From positions 124,001 through 188,000 of the forward strand of contig JBIOHC010000001.1 of NCBI GenBank assembly GCA_044448685.1: a DNA stretch of 64,000 nt, given 5' to 3'. The notes below the pieces were generated by a model. That model searched no databases. It saw only the letters and a program-made list of their open reading frames with translations, and had not been told where the DNA came from. Below are positions 62,016-64,000 of the stretch, piece after piece. The stretch comes from Palsa-965 sp044448685. Lineage in GTDB: Bacteria; Bacteroidota; Bacteroidia; Palsa-965. Within the stretch, counting starts at the first letter, position 1. Each line of letters opens with the position of its first letter. Both the position numbers and the translations under genes were made by a program.

Positions 62016-63413
62016 ATGAGCAGTACCAAAGAGTCCGGGAAAGCCCGTCAAATATGGAATTTCATGCGTATTTCCCTGAACGGGGAGGAGCAGGATTATA
62101 CACAGGGAAGCATCCGTAAGGCTGTCCTGCTTCTCGCTATACCCATGATTCTGGAGCTGAGCCTGGAAAGTATCTTCGCGCTGGTAGATATGTTCTTCGT
62201 CAGTAAATTGGGTCAGAATGCCATTGCTACTGTAGGTCTTACCGAATCATTTATCACCATTATTTACTCTGTAGCCATTGGTCTGAGTACAGCAGCTACG
62301 GCTGTTGTAGCGAGACGTACAGGCGAAAAGAACCCTGACGGAGCTGCACATGCCGGTGCACAGGCCTTACTTATATGTATGGGCGTTTCTGTCCTGACAA
62401 GTTTAGGAGGAACAATCTTTGCCGGGGATATCCTCCGGCTGATGGGTGCCAGTCCGGCTGTTGTTGCAGGCGGAGCCATCTATACCCGTATCATGTTCGG
62501 GGGCAGTCTGGCTATCATGCTCCTCTTCCTTATCAATGGTATCTTTCGCGGGGCAGGTGATGCAGCCATGGCCATGAAAAGTCTGTGGATTGCCAGTATC
62601 ATCAATATAGTACTCTGTCCTATCCTTATTCATTTTTTCGGTCTGAAAGGAGCTGCCATAGCCACGGTAATTGGTCGCAGTTCAGGAGTAGTTTACCAGT
62701 GCTATCATTTATTTAAGGGTAGCGGACTGGTCAAACTCCATGCCTGGCATTTCCGTTTTGATGCCCTTATTAACAAAACGATTCTCAGTATTGCGTGGCC
62801 TGCCACATTTCAGTTTATGCTGGGCAGCGGAAGCTGGATAGTGATGGCCCGGCTCGTTGCCGAAACAGGAGGAACAACGGCATCAGCCGGATATCAGATA
62901 GCGGTTCGCAATGTGATCTTCTTCATTCTTCCTGCCTGGGGACTGAGTAATGCAGCTGCTACCCTGGTAGGGCAGAATCTGGGTGCAGGGCAACAGGAGA
63001 GGGCTGAAAAAAGTGCAATGATGACTGTTCGTTACAATGTCATCTTTATGAGTTTTGTAACAGTGCTGTTTCTGTTTTTTGCAGGACCTATCATACGTTT
63101 TTTTACCAGCGATGAGGCAGTGGTTAAATATGGAGTTCTGTCATTACAGATCTTCGGTTCGGGTTATATCTTTTACGGTATTGCCATGGTGATGACGCAA
63201 GCCCTGAATGGAGCAGGAGATACCCGCACCCCTACACTAATCAATTTTGTGGCTTTTTGGGTGTTTCAGATTCCGCTGGCTTATTGTCTGGCCAAAGGTC
63301 TCGACTGGAAAGCTACCGGAGCCTTTATTTCCACCCCTGCTGCTGAGACCGTTATTGCGTTGATGGCGTGGTATTTTTTTAAGAAAGGGAACTGGAAGAA
63401 AATTAAGGTCTGA
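62016..63413 (+). CDS. MATE-family efflux transporter
   Basis: The 465-aa protein has 12 helices in two homologous halves. From the ATG at 62016 the product starts MSSTKESGKARQIWNF. Typical features are LLAIPMILELSLESIFALVD, MFFVSKLGQNAIATVGL, GIFRGAGDAAMAMKSLWIAS and NGAGDTRTPTLINFVAFW. It exports cationic compounds using an ion gradient. The substrate is not predictable. The start chosen removes a 22-residue extension not typical of the family. Confidence 0.93.
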   Translation: MSSTKESGKARQIWNFMRISLNGEEQDYTQGSIRKAVLLLAIPMILELSLESIFALVDMFFVSKLGQNAIATVGLTESFITIIYSVAIGLSTAATAVVARRTGEKNPDGAAHAGAQALLICMGVSVLTSLGGTIFAGDILRLMGASPAVVAGGAIYTRIMFGGSLAIMLLFLINGIFRGAGDAAMAMKSLWIASIINIVLCPILIHFFGLKGAAIATVIGRSSGVVYQCYHLFKGSGLVKLHAWHFRFDALINKTILSIAWPATFQFMLGSGSWIVMARLVAETGGTTASAGYQIAVRNVIFFILPAWGLSNAAATLVGQNLGAGQQERAEKSAMMTVRYNVIFMSFVTVLFLFFAGPIIRFFTSDEAVVKYGVLSLQIFGSGYIFYGIAMVMTQALNGAGDTRTPTLINFVAFWVFQIPLAYCLAKGLDWKATGAFISTPAAETVIALMAWYFFKKGNWKKIKV

Positions 63414-63423
63414 TCGTACTGTT

Positions 63424-63482
63424 TGTCATTCTGAGGCGCCTTGGGGCGGAGAAGAGCGAAAGCAGTGCCGAAGAATCTCCTT
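63424..63482. repeat. Possible interspersed intergenic repeat
   Basis: The segment TGTCATTCTGAGGCGCC ... GAAGAATCTCC carries the two ends seen in short palindrome-like elements that recur in many Bacteroidota genomes between genes. It separates the MATE gene from the convergent T9SS gene. Only one copy lies in this window, so the repeat nature is from memory of the motif, not from this sequence. Confidence 0.35.
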
Positions 63483-63504
63483 GGCAGAATAATAAAGGAG
63501 CTCA

Positions 63505-64000
63505 TTAATGCTGAACCAACAGTTTACGGCTGAAGGGTCCTTTGGAGGTTGTTCCCATTATAAGGTAGAGGCCATCGGGTAGAGAGGAGGTATTGATAAG
63601 AATTGCATTTCCAACCTCTTTTAATGGAATCAGACTTTTTCCCTGCGTGTTGTAAAGCAGCATGTCTCCCATTTTATACGGTGAATAGATCCTTGCCTGT
63701 TGATCGGCCGGGTTGGGAATCAGCTCTATTTGCTGTTTCTCCTCCTCTGGTACTGCAATACCCAATGGAATTCTGCATGTAGGGCCAGGAGCCGGATACA
63801 AGGCAGAATCATTCAGGCTGTAGCAATTCAGGCCGCTGGCACCACAGTCCATATTCATCCCGAAACTTTCTATGAGTCCTCCTGAAAACCCTATACCCTC
63901 CAGCACCATTTCGGAGGTATGATTTATGTAGAATCTTTTCCGGTACTGATTGCGGACCAATATACTGTCCATCGCGGTTACAACAAGAGTATGGGTGGAG
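63505..64000 (-). CDS. C-terminal part of a T9SS-secreted protein
   Basis: The frame is open from the right edge to a stop at 63505-63507. An internal ATG at 63972 is not a natural start, because the reading frame continues upstream as STHTLVVTAMDSILVRNQY. The last 80 residues form a type A sorting domain: QQIELIPNPADQQARIYSP, MLLYNTQGKSLIPLKEVG, SLPDGLYLIMG and the C-terminal SRKLLVQH. The N-terminal function lies outside the window. It is convergent with the MATE gene. Confidence 0.8.
   Translation of the reverse strand, partial: STHTLVVTAMDSILVRNQYRKRFYINHTSEMVLEGIGFSGGLIESFGMNMDCGASGLNCYSLNDSALYPAPGPTCRIPLGIAVPEEEKQQIELIPNPADQQARIYSPYKMGDMLLYNTQGKSLIPLKEVGNAILINTSSLPDGLYLIMGTTSKGPFSRKLLVQH

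Noticed and set aside
1..64000. tRNA or rRNA genes
   Set aside because: No cloverleaf-like segment with CCA-adjacent acceptor stem or rRNA core sequence was recognised in the gaps.

Overview
The window comes from a member of the Bacteroidota, most likely an uncultured relative of the Chitinophagales/Sphingobacteriales. Three secreted proteins end in type IX secretion (T9SS) sorting domains: a gliding-type (type B) domain at 1827-5708 and type A domains at 24119-27079 and 63505-64000. Several promoters fit the Bacteroidota pattern TTG-N18-21-TAnnTTTG. The gene families also point there: a SprB-repeat adhesin, a propeller sensor kinase with a LytTR regulator, a CCNLSE-type TonB receptor and a fungal-like KARI. 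No rRNA, tRNA, CRISPR array, transposase or integrase was seen.

Layout. 1-12.8 kb: a truncated secreted protein, a SIMPL-like secreted protein, isopentenyl-diphosphate isomerase, a 1293-aa T9SS adhesin, a coupled outer-membrane protein/lipoprotein pair, a PLP-dependent C-S lyase or synthase, a TPR protein and small membrane or lipoproteins. 12.9-22.3 kb: an orphan CusA/CzcA-type RND pump with a good terminator, a 12-copy 21-bp minisatellite, a pirin, and pyruvate carboxylase overlapping an upstream kinase-fold gene. 22.5-31 kb: three repeats spaced 21 bp apart abut a consensus promoter that drives a tail-fibre-like protein and a T9SS propeller protein; a propeller histidine kinase and its LytTR regulator follow. 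31-35.5 kb: DUF2625 and DUF4291 proteins, fused gene remnants, and two tandem outer-membrane paralogues.

35.6-45 kb holds the least explained unit. A two-Ig periplasmic chaperone-like protein, a Cys-free and a Cys-rich homologous secreted subunit, and a 1032-aa usher-like barrel lie in one direction, with a strong terminator just after the first subunit gene. This resembles the logic of a chaperone-usher pilus, but the sequences are not recognisable classical Fim/Pap proteins. Downstream, under its own promoter, lies a C39-peptidase ABC exporter with its HlyD partner, and then a candidate promoter-terminator small RNA. 45.3-49.1 kb has a YHS lipoprotein, an HMA-TonB receptor (metal handling, probably copper) and an outer-membrane protein.

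49.3-56.6 kb is a complete isoleucine/valine operon, ilvE-D-B-N-C-A, with overlapping or abutting genes. It is preceded by a well-formed transcription attenuator: consensus promoter, 15-codon leader peptide with a Val-Ile-Val-Ile-Ile run, antiterminator arm and 12-bp terminator. 56.7-61.4 kb is a four-gene unit pairing an AlgJ-like protein and an MBOAT acyltransferase with a GyrI-like protein and a secreted erythromycin-esterase homologue. The window ends with HU, a MATE transporter and a truncated T9SS substrate.

All functional names come from reading motifs and family resemblance by eye; no database search was possible.
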